NCBI RefSeq assembly: GCF_018390515.1
Contig: NZ_JAHBBK010000003.1
Span: 186,001 to 250,000, forward strand
Direction: 5' to 3'
DNA from: Mucilaginibacter sp. Bleaf8
Lineage (GTDB): Bacteria > Bacteroidota > Bacteroidia > Sphingobacteriales > Sphingobacteriaceae
Length of the DNA: 64,000 nucleotides
The notes under the pieces were generated by a model. The model had not been told where the DNA came from and did no database searches. It saw only the letters and a list, made by a program, of their open reading frames with translations. The first letter of the stretch is position 1. Every line of letters starts with the position of its first letter. The translations under genes were made by a program, and so were the position numbers. Below are positions 55,051 to 63,913 of this stretch, one piece after another.

Positions 55051-55180
55051 GATAGTTGGTTAAAAGTTAATATATGTTTTAGCTCGTGTGTTAATCTCTA
55101 AAGTAGGAGATTGATGTAATGGTTTCATTACTTAAACGCAAATATTAATGAAATTACATTTCATCAATATTTACACCTTG

Positions 55181-56509
55181 TTATAATTCGATTGGCTTCA
55201 TTTTCGGAACCAGGCTTTTCATAACTACCCATGCTATAATATAAGCCACGGCACAAAGCACAAACATGATGGAATAACCGGTTTCAATATGGCCGGCTGC
55301 CCGGTAATGGTCAAACAGTATACCACCTCCTTTACTTAACAAGAACGAACCGATGCCACCGGCCATACCACCAATACCCGTAATAGTAGCAATTGCCTTT
55401 TTAGGGAACATATCGCCTACGGTAGTAAATATATTGCATGACCATGCTTGGTGTGCAGATGCGCCAACAGCAATAAGCGCTACGGCCCACCAATAACTAT
55501 ACTCGCTTAAAGTAGGGGTAAGCAGCACTACTAGGGGGAACAAAGCAATAATAAGCATAGCCCGCATACGGCCGGCATAAGCATCCATGCCACGGTTAAT
55601 AAAATAAGTAGGAAATGCACCGCCGCCCACAGAGCCTATTACTGTAATGGTATATAATATGGCTATGGGCATTGATATGGCCGTACCCGTCATGTTATAG
55701 CGTGCCTCAAAATAAGCCGGTAACCAAAACAGGTAAAACCACCAAACGCCGTCTGTCATAAACTTGCCAAAAGCAAAGGCCCAGGTTTGTTTATATTTAA
55801 GGCACTCTGTATAAGTGAATTTTTTCCCTTCAGTTTCGGTTTCAACTTTTACCGTTTCATCAGATCTTATATCATCACTGTGGATATAGGCGTATTCAGC
55901 TTCATTAAGCAATTTGCTTTTTGAAGGTATCTCGTACATAAAGAGCCAGAAAATAAGCCATACAAAGCCTAAGGCACCAATGCCGATGAATGCCCATTGC
56001 CAACCCCAGTTTACAGCAATCCACGGTACCACGATAGGGGCCAGAATAGCACCCACGTTAGCGCCGGAGTTAAAAATGCCGGTAGCCAGCGCGCGGTCCT
56101 TTTTCGGAAAATATTCGGCAGTGGCTTTAATGGCAGCCGGAAAGTTACCGGATTCGCCCGCAGCTAAAACGGTACGGCCCAATGAAAAGCCCAAAACCTT
56201 GCTGGGCACCAAATGAGCAACTGCATGCAGTATGGCACCTACCGACCATAAAACAATTGACCAGGCGTAGCCCTTTTTAGTACCCAGATAATCAACCACC
56301 CGCCCGGCAAACAGCATGGAAAAAGCATAGGCCAAAGAAAATACGCCTACGATGGTTCCATAATCGCTATCCGTCCAGTTAAAATCCTTGGAGAGGGTAG
56401 GTTTCAGGAGGCTTAGTACCTGCCGGTCAAGGTAATTAATGGTAGTGGCAAAAAACAACAGGGCGCAAATGGTCCAGCGGTAATTGCTCATTTTAACATT
56501 ACTCATCAT
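55181..56509 (-). CDS. exuT: MFS hexuronate transporter, ExuT-like
   Basis: This 442-residue membrane protein of about 12 helices belongs to the anion:cation symporter branch of the MFS. It has NYLDRQVLSLLKPTLSKDF at helix 1, GRVVDYLGTKKGYAWSI between helices 2 and 3, and AAGESGNFPAAIKATAEYFPKKDRALATGIFNSG in helix 4. Genomic context (uxaC, kdgK, eda upstream on the same strand) argues for glucuronate or galacturonate uptake. Confidence 0.86.
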   Translation of the reverse strand: MMSNVKMSNYRWTICALLFFATTINYLDRQVLSLLKPTLSKDFNWTDSDYGTIVGVFSLAYAFSMLFAGRVVDYLGTKKGYAWSIVLWSVGAILHAVAHLVPSKVLGFSLGRTVLAAGESGNFPAAIKATAEYFPKKDRALATGIFNSGANVGAILAPIVVPWIAVNWGWQWAFIGIGALGFVWLIFWLFMYEIPSKSKLLNEAEYAYIHSDDIRSDETVKVETETEGKKFTYTECLKYKQTWAFAFGKFMTDGVWWFYLFWLPAYFEARYNMTGTAISMPIAILYTITVIGSVGGGAFPTYFINRGMDAYAGRMRAMLIIALFPLVVLLTPTLSEYSYWWAVALIAVGASAHQAWSCNIFTTVGDMFPKKAIATITGIGGMAGGIGSFLLSKGGGILFDHYRAAGHIETGYSIMFVLCAVAYIIAWVVMKSLVPKMKPIEL

Positions 56510-56540
56510 CTCTTCATCATTTAGGTTTGGTTAGCAAGTA

Positions 56541-57200
56541 TCAGCGGCCGGCTCTTACCAGCTCAATGGCTTTCAGGGTATCGTTATATAATTGGTCGTA
56601 TAACTTGCCCTCCAGCACTTGTTTGCTGATTAGTTTACTGCCCATGCCCACGGCACATACGCCTGCTTTAAACCAGGTGGCAATATTGCCGGCTTCCAGC
56701 TCCACGCCACCGGTAGGCATAAACAACTGACCTGGAAACAGCTCTTTGATTGAGCTAAGAAAAGCCGGCCCCAGAATATTAGCCGGAAACAGCTTGATCA
56801 GCGCGGCATCATTACATTGTGCCGTATAAATTTCGGTAGGCGTCATGCAGCCGGGTATCCATAGCATGTGGTTATCCTGTGCTATTTTGGCTACCTCAGG
56901 GTTCACAATTGGAGCTACTAAAAAGTCGGCACCAGCATTGATAAAGGCATCAGCCTCATGAACCGATTTAATAGTGCCTATACCCAAATGCAGGTCGGGC
57001 ATCTCAGCCTGTTGCAGCTCTTTCAGCAGCTTAAAGTTTTGAAGCGCGGCTTCGCCGCGGTTGGTATATTCAAATACACGTACACCCGCCTTATAGAGGG
57101 TGCGGGTAACTTCAATGCTTACATCGCCATCCTGATAAAAGAATAGCGGGAGCATGCCCTGGCTGATAATACTGTCCAGAACTTCTTGTTTATTTTTCAT
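56541..57200 (-). CDS. eda: 2-keto-3-deoxy-6-phosphogluconate aldolase
   Basis: This 219-residue class I aldolase has the YTNRGEAAL segment (catalytic Glu region), LGIGTIKS, IKLFPANILGPAFL with the Schiff-base Lys, and FMPTGGVELEAGNIATWFKAGVCAVGMGS phosphate-binding end. It splits KDPG to pyruvate and glyceraldehyde 3-phosphate. The ATG at 57200 overlaps the end of kdgK by 11 bases; the frame extends further upstream but adds a non-family segment. Confidence 0.92.
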   Translation of the reverse strand: MKNKQEVLDSIISQGMLPLFFYQDGDVSIEVTRTLYKAGVRVFEYTNRGEAALQNFKLLKELQQAEMPDLHLGIGTIKSVHEADAFINAGADFLVAPIVNPEVAKIAQDNHMLWIPGCMTPTEIYTAQCNDAALIKLFPANILGPAFLSSIKELFPGQLFMPTGGVELEAGNIATWFKAGVCAVGMGSKLISKQVLEGKLYDQLYNDTLKAIELVRAGR

Positions 57201-58242
57201 GATAGAAAATTGCGTTTTGAATGAACTCCGCGGTACGGTCTGTGGCATCGCTGTTCACAAATAATTTGGTAAAGGCGGCAGCTGTAGCAAACTCAACCGT
57301 TTGCTGCGCATCCATGCTATTGTAAAAGCCATAAATAAGGCCGGCCATATAGCAGTCGCCGCTACCTACTTTATCTACAATGGTATCGGCCTGATATTCT
57401 TTTGAATCGTGCAGTTTACCTTGGGTGTACAAAGCAGTGTAATAATCAATGTTGGTATTATTGGCATCAAACCTGAAGGTATTGGCCACAGCCTGGCATT
57501 TTGGAAAGCGGCTGATAATTTCTTCAGATGTATGCTGCGCTGCTTTTAAGTATAAACTTTTCTGGCCTGATTCTACCACATCGGGATACAGTGGAATACC
57601 CAGCATGTTATTAGCTGCCCATATGTTACCCATAATTACATCACAATACTGCGCCAGCTCAGGCATTATATCAACCGGCTGCTTACCATATTGCCATAGT
57701 TTTGATCTATAGTTTAAGTCGAGCGATATAGTTATGCCTTTTGCCGATGCGGCCTGTAAAGCTTCTTTGCAAACATCGGCCACATTTTGACTCAGGGCAG
57801 GGCATATGGCGCTAAAGTTAAACCAGGTAACACCATCCAATACTTTATCCCAATCAATCAAGCCGGTGGTTAGCTCGGCAAAGGCGGAGTTGGAACGGTC
57901 GTAAATCAGGGCATCGTGTTTCAAATCCTGGCCCTTAGTAAGGAAGTATAAACCCAAACGTTTCCCGTGGAACATTATGGTAGAAGTGTCTATATTCTTC
58001 TCCTGCAGCAGCTCCATAATCTGTGCCGACATACCATTTTGAGGCAGTGCCGTGAAATAACGGGAGGGAACATCCCACAAGGCTAAAGCGGTAGCCACAT
58101 TCAGTTCTGCGCCGCCTACAAATACCAGGAAATGGTTTTCGCGCAGCCACTGGCCGCCAGCATCGGGTGTAATGCGCAGCAGAAACTCACCGAATGATAA
58201 CACCGAACCCGAACGATAATCTTTTTCTAAAAGGCTGCTCAT
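57190..58242 (-). CDS. kdgK: 2-keto-3-deoxygluconate kinase (PfkB family)
   Basis: This 350-residue ribokinase-fold enzyme has the N-terminal GEFLLRITP and FVGGAELNVATALALWD segments and the catalytic DKVGSGDCYMAGLIYG motif. It phosphorylates KDG to KDPG, the substrate of Eda. It starts 3 bases after uxaC, so the operon order is uxaC-kdgK-eda-exuT. Confidence 0.92.
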   Translation of the reverse strand: MSSLLEKDYRSGSVLSFGEFLLRITPDAGGQWLRENHFLVFVGGAELNVATALALWDVPSRYFTALPQNGMSAQIMELLQEKNIDTSTIMFHGKRLGLYFLTKGQDLKHDALIYDRSNSAFAELTTGLIDWDKVLDGVTWFNFSAICPALSQNVADVCKEALQAASAKGITISLDLNYRSKLWQYGKQPVDIMPELAQYCDVIMGNIWAANNMLGIPLYPDVVESGQKSLYLKAAQHTSEEIISRFPKCQAVANTFRFDANNTNIDYYTALYTQGKLHDSKEYQADTIVDKVGSGDCYMAGLIYGFYNSMDAQQTVEFATAAAFTKLFVNSDATDRTAEFIQNAIFYHEK

Positions 58243-58245
58243 GGT

Positions 58246-59655
58246 TTATTTATCAAAAGGGAAGTAATTTTTAGCATTGTAGTAGCAAATGTCCTGCACA
58301 ATTTTGCCGGTCCATTCTATATCGTTTGGCAGTTCGCCGTTCTCTATATCATCGCCAAACAGGTTACACACCAAACGACGGAAGTACTCGTGCCGTGGGA
58401 ATGACAGGAAGCTACGCGAATCGGTAAGCATACCAACAAAGCGGCTCAGTAATCCCATGTTCGACAGGGCGTTCATCTGGCGTGTCATGCCGTCTTTCTG
58501 ATCCAAAAACCACCAGGCCGAACCAAATTGTACCTTACCGGCTACCGATCCGTCATTGAAGTTGCCAATCATGGTAGCCATTAATTCATTGTCGGCAGGG
58601 TTGAGGTTATAAACGATGGTTTTAGCCAGCCTATCTTCCGTATCCAGCTTATTCAGAAATTTAGATAGTGCCTTAGCCTGGTTAAAATCACCAATGGAGT
58701 CAAAACCGGTATCGGGGCCTAATTGTGTAAGTAAGCGGGTATTGTTGTTACGCAAGGCACCTAGGTGGTATTGCTGTACCCAGCCTTTTTCATGATCCCA
58801 GATGGCAAACTGGAATAGCATGGCCGACTTAAATTTCAATATCTCGCCCGGCATTAGCACATTATTGGCTCTGATTTTTACGAAAATAGCCCGAATCTCG
58901 TCGTCGGTATAATCCTCAGCATAAACCTGCTCCAAACCGTGATCAGATACCGAGCAGCCGTTTTCGGCAAAGTAATCATGGCGTTGCTTGAGTGCCGCCA
59001 GGTAATCTTCGTAACTATGTATGGTTACATTAACAACTTCTTCCAGCTTGCTGATGTAAGCACACAATGCCGGAACATCGTCGGCATTCATGGCTTTATC
59101 AGGGCGGTAAGCAGGTAACAATTTTACCGGTGCATCCGGCTGTTGTTTCATTTGCTGATGGAATTCCAGGTTATCCAACGGATCATCCGTGGTACAGATG
59201 GTTTCCACGTTCATCTTTTTGATGAGGCCCTGCACCGAATACTCCGGCGTTTGCAGCTTGGCAGTACAGTCGTCATAGATCTGCTGAGCGGTTTTGGGCG
59301 ATAACAGCTCCTGAACGTCAAAGTAGCGCTGCAGCTCCAGGTGCGTCCAGTGGTATAAAGGGTTACGCAGGGTATAAGGCACCGTAGCGGCCCATTGCTC
59401 AAACTTTTCGCAATCGCTTTTGCTGCCGGTAATATAGTCTTCGTTTACGCCGTTGGTACGCATGGCACGCCATTTATAATGGTCGCCGTACAGCCATACC
59501 TGCGTCAGGTTCTTGAAATTGATATTATTGGCTATCTGGTCGGGTAGTAAGTGGCAGTGGTAGTCTATGATGGGAAGATGCTTGGCATAATCATGATACA
59601 GGCGTTGTGCCGTATCCGTTTGCAGCAAGAAATTTTCATCCAAAAAATTTTTCAT
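58246..59655 (-). CDS. uxaC: Glucuronate (uronate) isomerase
   Basis: This 469-residue amidohydrolase-fold enzyme has the metal-binding YHCHLLPDQIANN at the start, LTQVWLYGDHYKWRAMRTNG, TTDDP, and late TDSRSFLSFPRHEYFRR segments. It isomerises D-glucuronate to fructuronate and D-galacturonate to tagaturonate. It heads the uronate operon. The reductase (UxaB/UxuB) and dehydratase (UxaA/UxuA) needed to reach KDG are not in the window. Confidence 0.95.
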   Translation of the reverse strand: MKNFLDENFLLQTDTAQRLYHDYAKHLPIIDYHCHLLPDQIANNINFKNLTQVWLYGDHYKWRAMRTNGVNEDYITGSKSDCEKFEQWAATVPYTLRNPLYHWTHLELQRYFDVQELLSPKTAQQIYDDCTAKLQTPEYSVQGLIKKMNVETICTTDDPLDNLEFHQQMKQQPDAPVKLLPAYRPDKAMNADDVPALCAYISKLEEVVNVTIHSYEDYLAALKQRHDYFAENGCSVSDHGLEQVYAEDYTDDEIRAIFVKIRANNVLMPGEILKFKSAMLFQFAIWDHEKGWVQQYHLGALRNNNTRLLTQLGPDTGFDSIGDFNQAKALSKFLNKLDTEDRLAKTIVYNLNPADNELMATMIGNFNDGSVAGKVQFGSAWWFLDQKDGMTRQMNALSNMGLLSRFVGMLTDSRSFLSFPRHEYFRRLVCNLFGDDIENGELPNDIEWTGKIVQDICYYNAKNYFPFDK

Positions 59656-59997
59656 AACATGTATTTCTCCGCAGTTAACGGTAAACTAAATTGGGTTTCA
59701 AGATGTATTGGTTTATAATCTGGCGCAAAGTACTACGCCATTGATAATCATCACAGTTCGGTAACTATATGCCAAACCATGCTTATCATCAGCAATTTTA
59801 ATCGAATTTAATTATGAAACAACATTTACCCGGATAAAAAACTCCGCAAACGTTTGCTTAAACCATTAAGGCAGGTTTTGGTCTGTATGTTAAAACTGTG
59901 AAACAACAAAGTGGAGCAACAGAGTGAAGCGTTTAGGTTACAACATAGCAGTATGCTATACAGTATATGCAGCAGCTAACACACCATAGATAGCGTA
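59656..59997. promoter_or_regulatory. Divergent regulatory region with LacI-type operator
   Basis: GCAAACGTTTGC at 59846-59857 is a perfect palindrome with the central CG typical of LacI/GalR operators. It lies 190 bases upstream of uxaC and 210 upstream of the OmpA gene. No LacI-family regulator gene is in the window. The rest of the stretch shows no coding frame. Confidence 0.6.
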
Positions 59998-60027
59998 TTG
60001 CTGTTGTAACAAGCTTTTATAACTTTG
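59998..60027 (+). promoter_or_regulatory. Consensus Bacteroidetes promoter of the OmpA gene
   Basis: TTG (59998-60000), 19 bases, then TAACTTTG (60020-60027) matches the consensus exactly. Transcription would start about 60033, giving a 36-base leader. Confidence 0.7.
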
Positions 60028-60068
60028 GCACTCACTTTGCAATATTCAATCACAAATTCACTTTAATA

Positions 60069-60749
60069 ATGAAAACGTTAACTTTTAAAACAGCCGTATT
60101 AAGTATAGCCGTTGCTACTGCAACTTTAATTGGATCAGGCTGTAACTCTCTTACTAAAACTCAAAAGGGCACAGCTATTGGCGCAGGCGCTGGTGGTACC
60201 ATTGGTGCTATTATAGGTAAAAGCGCAGGTAATACTGCATTGGGCGCTATTATTGGCGGTGCTGTGGGTGGTACAGCCGGTGCTTTTATTGGCCGTAAAA
60301 TGGACAGACAAGCTGCCGAAATCAAACAAACTGTACCGGGTGCTACTGTAGAGCGTCAGGGTGAAGGTATCCTGGTTAAATTTGATTCAGGTATCTTGTT
60401 TGATGTAAACAAAACAGATTTAAAATCAGCAGCCAGAACTAACCTGCAAAACTTGGCTACCTCTATGGCTAACAACCCACAAACCAATATCCTGATTGTA
60501 GGCCATACTGATAATACCGGTAGCGCTTCATTAAATCAGGACTTGTCGGAAAGAAGAGCAGCCGCTGTTAAATCATACATTTCATCAAGCGGTGTAAGCA
60601 GCTCACGCTTATCTACCCAGGGTAAAGGTTATAACGAGCCAATTGCCGATAACAGCACCGAAGCCGGCCGTGCACAAAACCGCCGTGTAGAGATTGTTAT
60701 TGTAGCTAACGATCAATTAAAACAAGAAGCTAAACAAAACGCCGGATAA
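60069..60749 (+). CDS. OmpA-family lipoprotein with glycine zipper
   Basis: This 226-residue lipoprotein (lipobox LIGSGC) has a glycine-zipper 2TM segment at 35-80 (GTAIGAGAGGTIGAIIG…GGAVGGTAGAFIG). An OmpA C-terminal domain follows (ILFDVNKTDLK, then VGHTDNTGSASLNQDLSERRA and AQNRRVEI). It would anchor the outer membrane to peptidoglycan. The Asp and Arg of the diaminopimelate-binding site (NQDLSERR and NRRVEI) are present. Confidence 0.9.
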   Translation: MKTLTFKTAVLSIAVATATLIGSGCNSLTKTQKGTAIGAGAGGTIGAIIGKSAGNTALGAIIGGAVGGTAGAFIGRKMDRQAAEIKQTVPGATVERQGEGILVKFDSGILFDVNKTDLKSAARTNLQNLATSMANNPQTNILIVGHTDNTGSASLNQDLSERRAAAVKSYISSSGVSSSRLSTQGKGYNEPIADNSTEAGRAQNRRVEIVIVANDQLKQEAKQNAG

Positions 60750-60763
60750 TTATAATTGATTCG

Positions 60764-60809
60764 AAAAGAGAAGGGCCTTGCTTTAAAATAGCAAGGCCCT
60801 TCTCTTTTA
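60764..60809. terminator. Bidirectional terminator after the OmpA gene
   Basis: AAAAGAGAAGGGCCTTGCT pairs perfectly with AGCAAGGCCCTTCTCTTTT around TTAAAAT. It is shared with the convergent acetyltransferase gene. Confidence 0.92.
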
Positions 60810-60837
60810 TGATAGTTACGCTTAATACAGCGCAATC

Positions 60838-61398
60838 TTAGCTTTCAATCTGGCGGATAACGCGGCAGGGGTTGCCGGCAGCAATCACATTGGCCGGAAT
60901 ATCTTTGGTAACTACGCTGCCCGCACCAATAGTGGTGTTATCACCAATGGTTACACCGGGGCATATAATGGCACCGCCACCAATCCATACATTGTTGCCT
61001 ATGGTAACAGGTGCAGCCAGTTCCGGGCCCTTAATACGCTCCGAAGCAATAACCGGGTGATAGGCGGCATAAATTTGCACATTAGGTGCCAGGGCTACAT
61101 TGTTTCCGAAGGTAACCTTTGCACAATCCAGTATAATGCAGTTGAAATTGATAAACAAGTTATCACCGGCATAAATATTACTGCCGTAATCACAGTAAAA
61201 AGGAGCCTGTATATCTATACGATCCGTACACTCACCCAGTAATTGTTTAAGCAAGGCTTTGCGCTGATCGTTATCGGCGTAGCTGGTAGCATTATAGCTT
61301 ACAAACAGTTCGCGGGCTTTCATGCGCATGGCAGTCAGCTGTTCATCGCTTGCGTCATACAACTCGCCCGAAAGCATTTTTTCCAGTTCAGTTTTCAT
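60838..61398 (-). CDS. maa: Sugar O-acetyltransferase (maltose/galactoside type)
   Basis: This 186-residue left-handed beta-helix acetyltransferase has the Mac N-terminal domain (MLSGELYDASDEQLTAMRMKARELFVSYN) and hexapeptide repeats with FINFNCIILDCAKVTFG, AAYHPV (catalytic His) and GNNVWIGGGAIICPGVTIG. It acetylates sugars with acetyl-CoA; the natural substrate is not known. The symbol follows maltose acetyltransferase and is approximate. Confidence 0.88.
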   Translation of the reverse strand: MKTELEKMLSGELYDASDEQLTAMRMKARELFVSYNATSYADNDQRKALLKQLLGECTDRIDIQAPFYCDYGSNIYAGDNLFINFNCIILDCAKVTFGNNVALAPNVQIYAAYHPVIASERIKGPELAAPVTIGNNVWIGGGAIICPGVTIGDNTTIGAGSVVTKDIPANVIAAGNPCRVIRQIES

Positions 61399-61448
61399 AA
61401 ATTATGCTGTTATACTATACCGAACATACGCAAAATAGTTAACGTGTA

Positions 61449-62636
61449 TTACAGTACGCGGCACAATAAGCCTTTCAGGTATTCGCCTTCCGGGAAAGAA
61501 GCCCTTACAGGGTGATCTTCTGGTTGGCAAAACTGGTAAATGAATTGTACCTGCTTACCGGCATCCAGTGCCGCCCAGGCCAGTACCTGTTTAAAGGTAT
61601 CAATATCCATAGCACCCGAGCAGGAGAAGGTGGCCAGCAATCCACCGCTGTTGAGCAGCAGCATGGCAATACGATTCAAATCTTTATATGCGCGCGAGGC
61701 CCGGTCAAGCGCTGAACGCGAAGGGGCATATTTGGGTGGATCCAGTACAATGATGTCGAATTTTTCGCCATCCTCTTTAAAACGGCGCAATTGTTTGTTT
61801 ACATCCGATTGGATGGCGGTATGCTTATTTACATCCAGCTTATTCAATTCAATATTTTTGCGCATGGTATCAATAGCCAAAGCAGAGCTATCTACACTGG
61901 TAACTGAAGCGGCGCCTTTTTGTAAACTGTTTAATGTAAAGCCGCCGGTATAGCAAAAGCAATCCAAAACCTTTTTGCCTTGCGTATGGGTTGCCAGTAT
62001 GCGGCGGTTATCGCGCTGGTCGCAATAAAAGCCGGACTTTTGGCCCTCGGCTATGTTGATTCCATAAACCAGGTTATTTTCTTTTACCTCAACCAGCTCA
62101 GGCGGAGCCTCGCCAGACAGTACTTCATTGGCGGTTTCCAGCCCTTCGTGTGCACGTGATGAGGCATCGCTTTTATCATAAATACCTTTGGGTTGCAGTA
62201 ACCGTTGCAACTCATCAATAATAACGGCTTTATTGTTTTCGATACCTGAGGTAAGGATCTGTAAAGAAAGATAGTCGGCGTATTTATCTACAATGAGCCC
62301 CGGCAGGTAATCGGCCTCACTGAAAATAAGGCGGCAGGTGTTGTTGGTGCCATCGTGTAAAATGTTGCTGCGGCTTTGTACGGCAGTGGCTACTTTTTGC
62401 CTGAACCAGGCTTCGTCAACCGGGGTTTGCTCGTTCCACTCCAGCAGGCGCAGGGCCACGCGCGATTCTTTGTTGTAGAACCCGTAAGCCATAAAACCAC
62501 CCTGTGCATCCAGTAAACGTACTACATCACCATTTGCCGGCTTACCTTTTACGCGCTCAATAGCACCAGAAAATACCCATGGATGGCGTTGCAGCACCGC
62601 TTTCTCTTTACCTTTTTTCAGGATCACATCAATCAT
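61449..62636 (-). CDS. rlmI: 23S rRNA (cytosine-C5) methyltransferase RlmI-like
   Basis: This 395-residue protein has an N-terminal PUA domain (VILKKGKEKAVLQRHPWVFSGAIERV), the YGFYNKESRVALRLLEW segment and a Rossmann methyltransferase (VLDCFCYTGGFTLNSLQKGA, then IVLDPPKYAPSR with the catalytic region). The ATG at 62636 is chosen because the family starts there, and a perfect -7 box (TATCTTTG, minus strand, 62641-62648) ends 4 bases before it, implying a leaderless mRNA. Upstream sense sequence to 62720 is GA-rich spacer. Confidence 0.9.
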   Translation of the reverse strand: MIDVILKKGKEKAVLQRHPWVFSGAIERVKGKPANGDVVRLLDAQGGFMAYGFYNKESRVALRLLEWNEQTPVDEAWFRQKVATAVQSRSNILHDGTNNTCRLIFSEADYLPGLIVDKYADYLSLQILTSGIENNKAVIIDELQRLLQPKGIYDKSDASSRAHEGLETANEVLSGEAPPELVEVKENNLVYGINIAEGQKSGFYCDQRDNRRILATHTQGKKVLDCFCYTGGFTLNSLQKGAASVTSVDSSALAIDTMRKNIELNKLDVNKHTAIQSDVNKQLRRFKEDGEKFDIIVLDPPKYAPSRSALDRASRAYKDLNRIAMLLLNSGGLLATFSCSGAMDIDTFKQVLAWAALDAGKQVQFIYQFCQPEDHPVRASFPEGEYLKGLLCRVL

Positions 62637-62648
62637 ACCGCAAAGATA

Positions 62649-62896
62649 CGAAATATTGGGTTCGGGGTGCGAGGATTGAAGAATGGGTGCGAGGAGCGGA
62701 GTGAGAGGATAGAGGAGCACGGGCTCGGGGAGCGAAGTTTAAGTAACAGTTGTATGGTATCAGCAAAAGGTAGGTTATAACTTACCGGAGAAAAACAAAT
62801 CCTCTTCGCACCTCAACCTTCTCAACTCGGTACCCGAGCTCTTCACATCAACTGCCCACTCTCCGCACTTCGAACCAAATATCCCCCACTCCTCAA
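62649..62896. other. Gene-free spacer with purine-rich run
   Basis: Bases 62660-62740 are a G/A-rich run with repeated GTGCGAGGA-like and GGAGCG-like units, followed by ordinary sequence up to the tryptophan dioxygenase gene. A similar purine run lies at 37533-37580. No coding frame is supported. Confidence 0.35.
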
Positions 62897-63853
62897 CTAT
62901 AACTCACTCAGTACTCTTTGTACCCAGGCTTTGCCCCAGTTTTCGATCTGGCTAGTAGTCCATAATTGTGGGTAAAAAATGCGTTTCTGGAAACGGGGAG
63001 GAAGATATTTTTGCCAGTTGGTACCACCGGTGGCGCTAATCTCTTCCGGTTCGCGGTGCAGGTAACGCACGGCCGATTTATAGTGCGATAGCGGCCAGTT
63101 TACGTTAACGTTTACATCTAATTGCCGCAGTTCATCTTCCAGGGCTGTGGTTGATTCTCCTCTACTTTTCAGCTGCCGCCAAAGGGCGTTAAAGTTGGTG
63201 TGTACGTTGGCCTTACCCAATTCAATAAAGGTTTTGGCGTACTTTTTTTCGAACTGTTTAAGGGTAAGGGTTTGCTTGCCTGTGGATAGCTCGGTAGCGC
63301 CAAACTTCCAATAAATATGTTCAAACTGCGCCTCAATGCCGGCATCCTGCAGTTCTTCGCGTTTGTCTTTAGCCACGAGATTGAGAAAGTCTGACGCATA
63401 GATTTCAATCATGCGGTACTGGCCCGATTGGAAACCGCTGGCCGGCAGCAATGACATGCGGAATTTCAAAAACTGTTCCTTTTCCATGCCATCCACCATA
63501 ATTTCGAACGATTGTGTAAGCGCTTCAAAATAGCGGTTAATACGTTTTAAGCGAGCCGTGAAAAAGTCGACAGTAAGCTCATCTCCCTTTTCGGCAATCT
63601 GCCTGCACTCGTGTAGCGAAAGCTTAAAGTACAGCTCCGTAATCTGGTGATACATGATAAATATCTCCTCGTCAGGGAAAGGCGTTTTAGGGCTTTGCAG
63701 GCTTAGCAGCGTATCTAAATGTATATAATCCCAATAGGTCAGGAAATCAGCATGCAAAAGCCCGTCAAGGTAGGAAGGCATATCTTGCCCCATGGCCTCG
63801 TACTTAGCTTGCAGCTGTTCCAGTCGCTGTTCAATTTCGGGTGAAATGTGCAT
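62897..63853 (-). CDS. kynA: Tryptophan 2,3-dioxygenase
   Basis: This protein of about 318 residues has the TDO signatures DFLTYWDYIHLDTLLSLQ, EIFIMYHQITELYFKL (tryptophan-binding and heme region) and FRMSLLPASGFQSGQYRMIE. It is a heme enzyme that opens the indole ring to N-formylkynurenine, the first step of the kynurenine route. The ATG at 63853 is only 3 bases from a -7 box (TAAATTTG, minus strand, 63857-63864), suggesting a leaderless mRNA. A start 18 bases upstream is possible but lies in that box. Confidence 0.9.
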   Translation of the reverse strand: MHISPEIEQRLEQLQAKYEAMGQDMPSYLDGLLHADFLTYWDYIHLDTLLSLQSPKTPFPDEEIFIMYHQITELYFKLSLHECRQIAEKGDELTVDFFTARLKRINRYFEALTQSFEIMVDGMEKEQFLKFRMSLLPASGFQSGQYRMIEIYASDFLNLVAKDKREELQDAGIEAQFEHIYWKFGATELSTGKQTLTLKQFEKKYAKTFIELGKANVHTNFNALWRQLKSRGESTTALEDELRQLDVNVNVNWPLSHYKSAVRYLHREPEEISATGGTNWQKYLPPRFQKRIFYPQLWTTSQIENWGKAWVQRVLSEL

Positions 63854-63913
63854 GTACAAATTTAGCAACAATCGACCGCATTTTGCGGTTGGCTGTAAGG
63901 GTATAGTTTGTGG

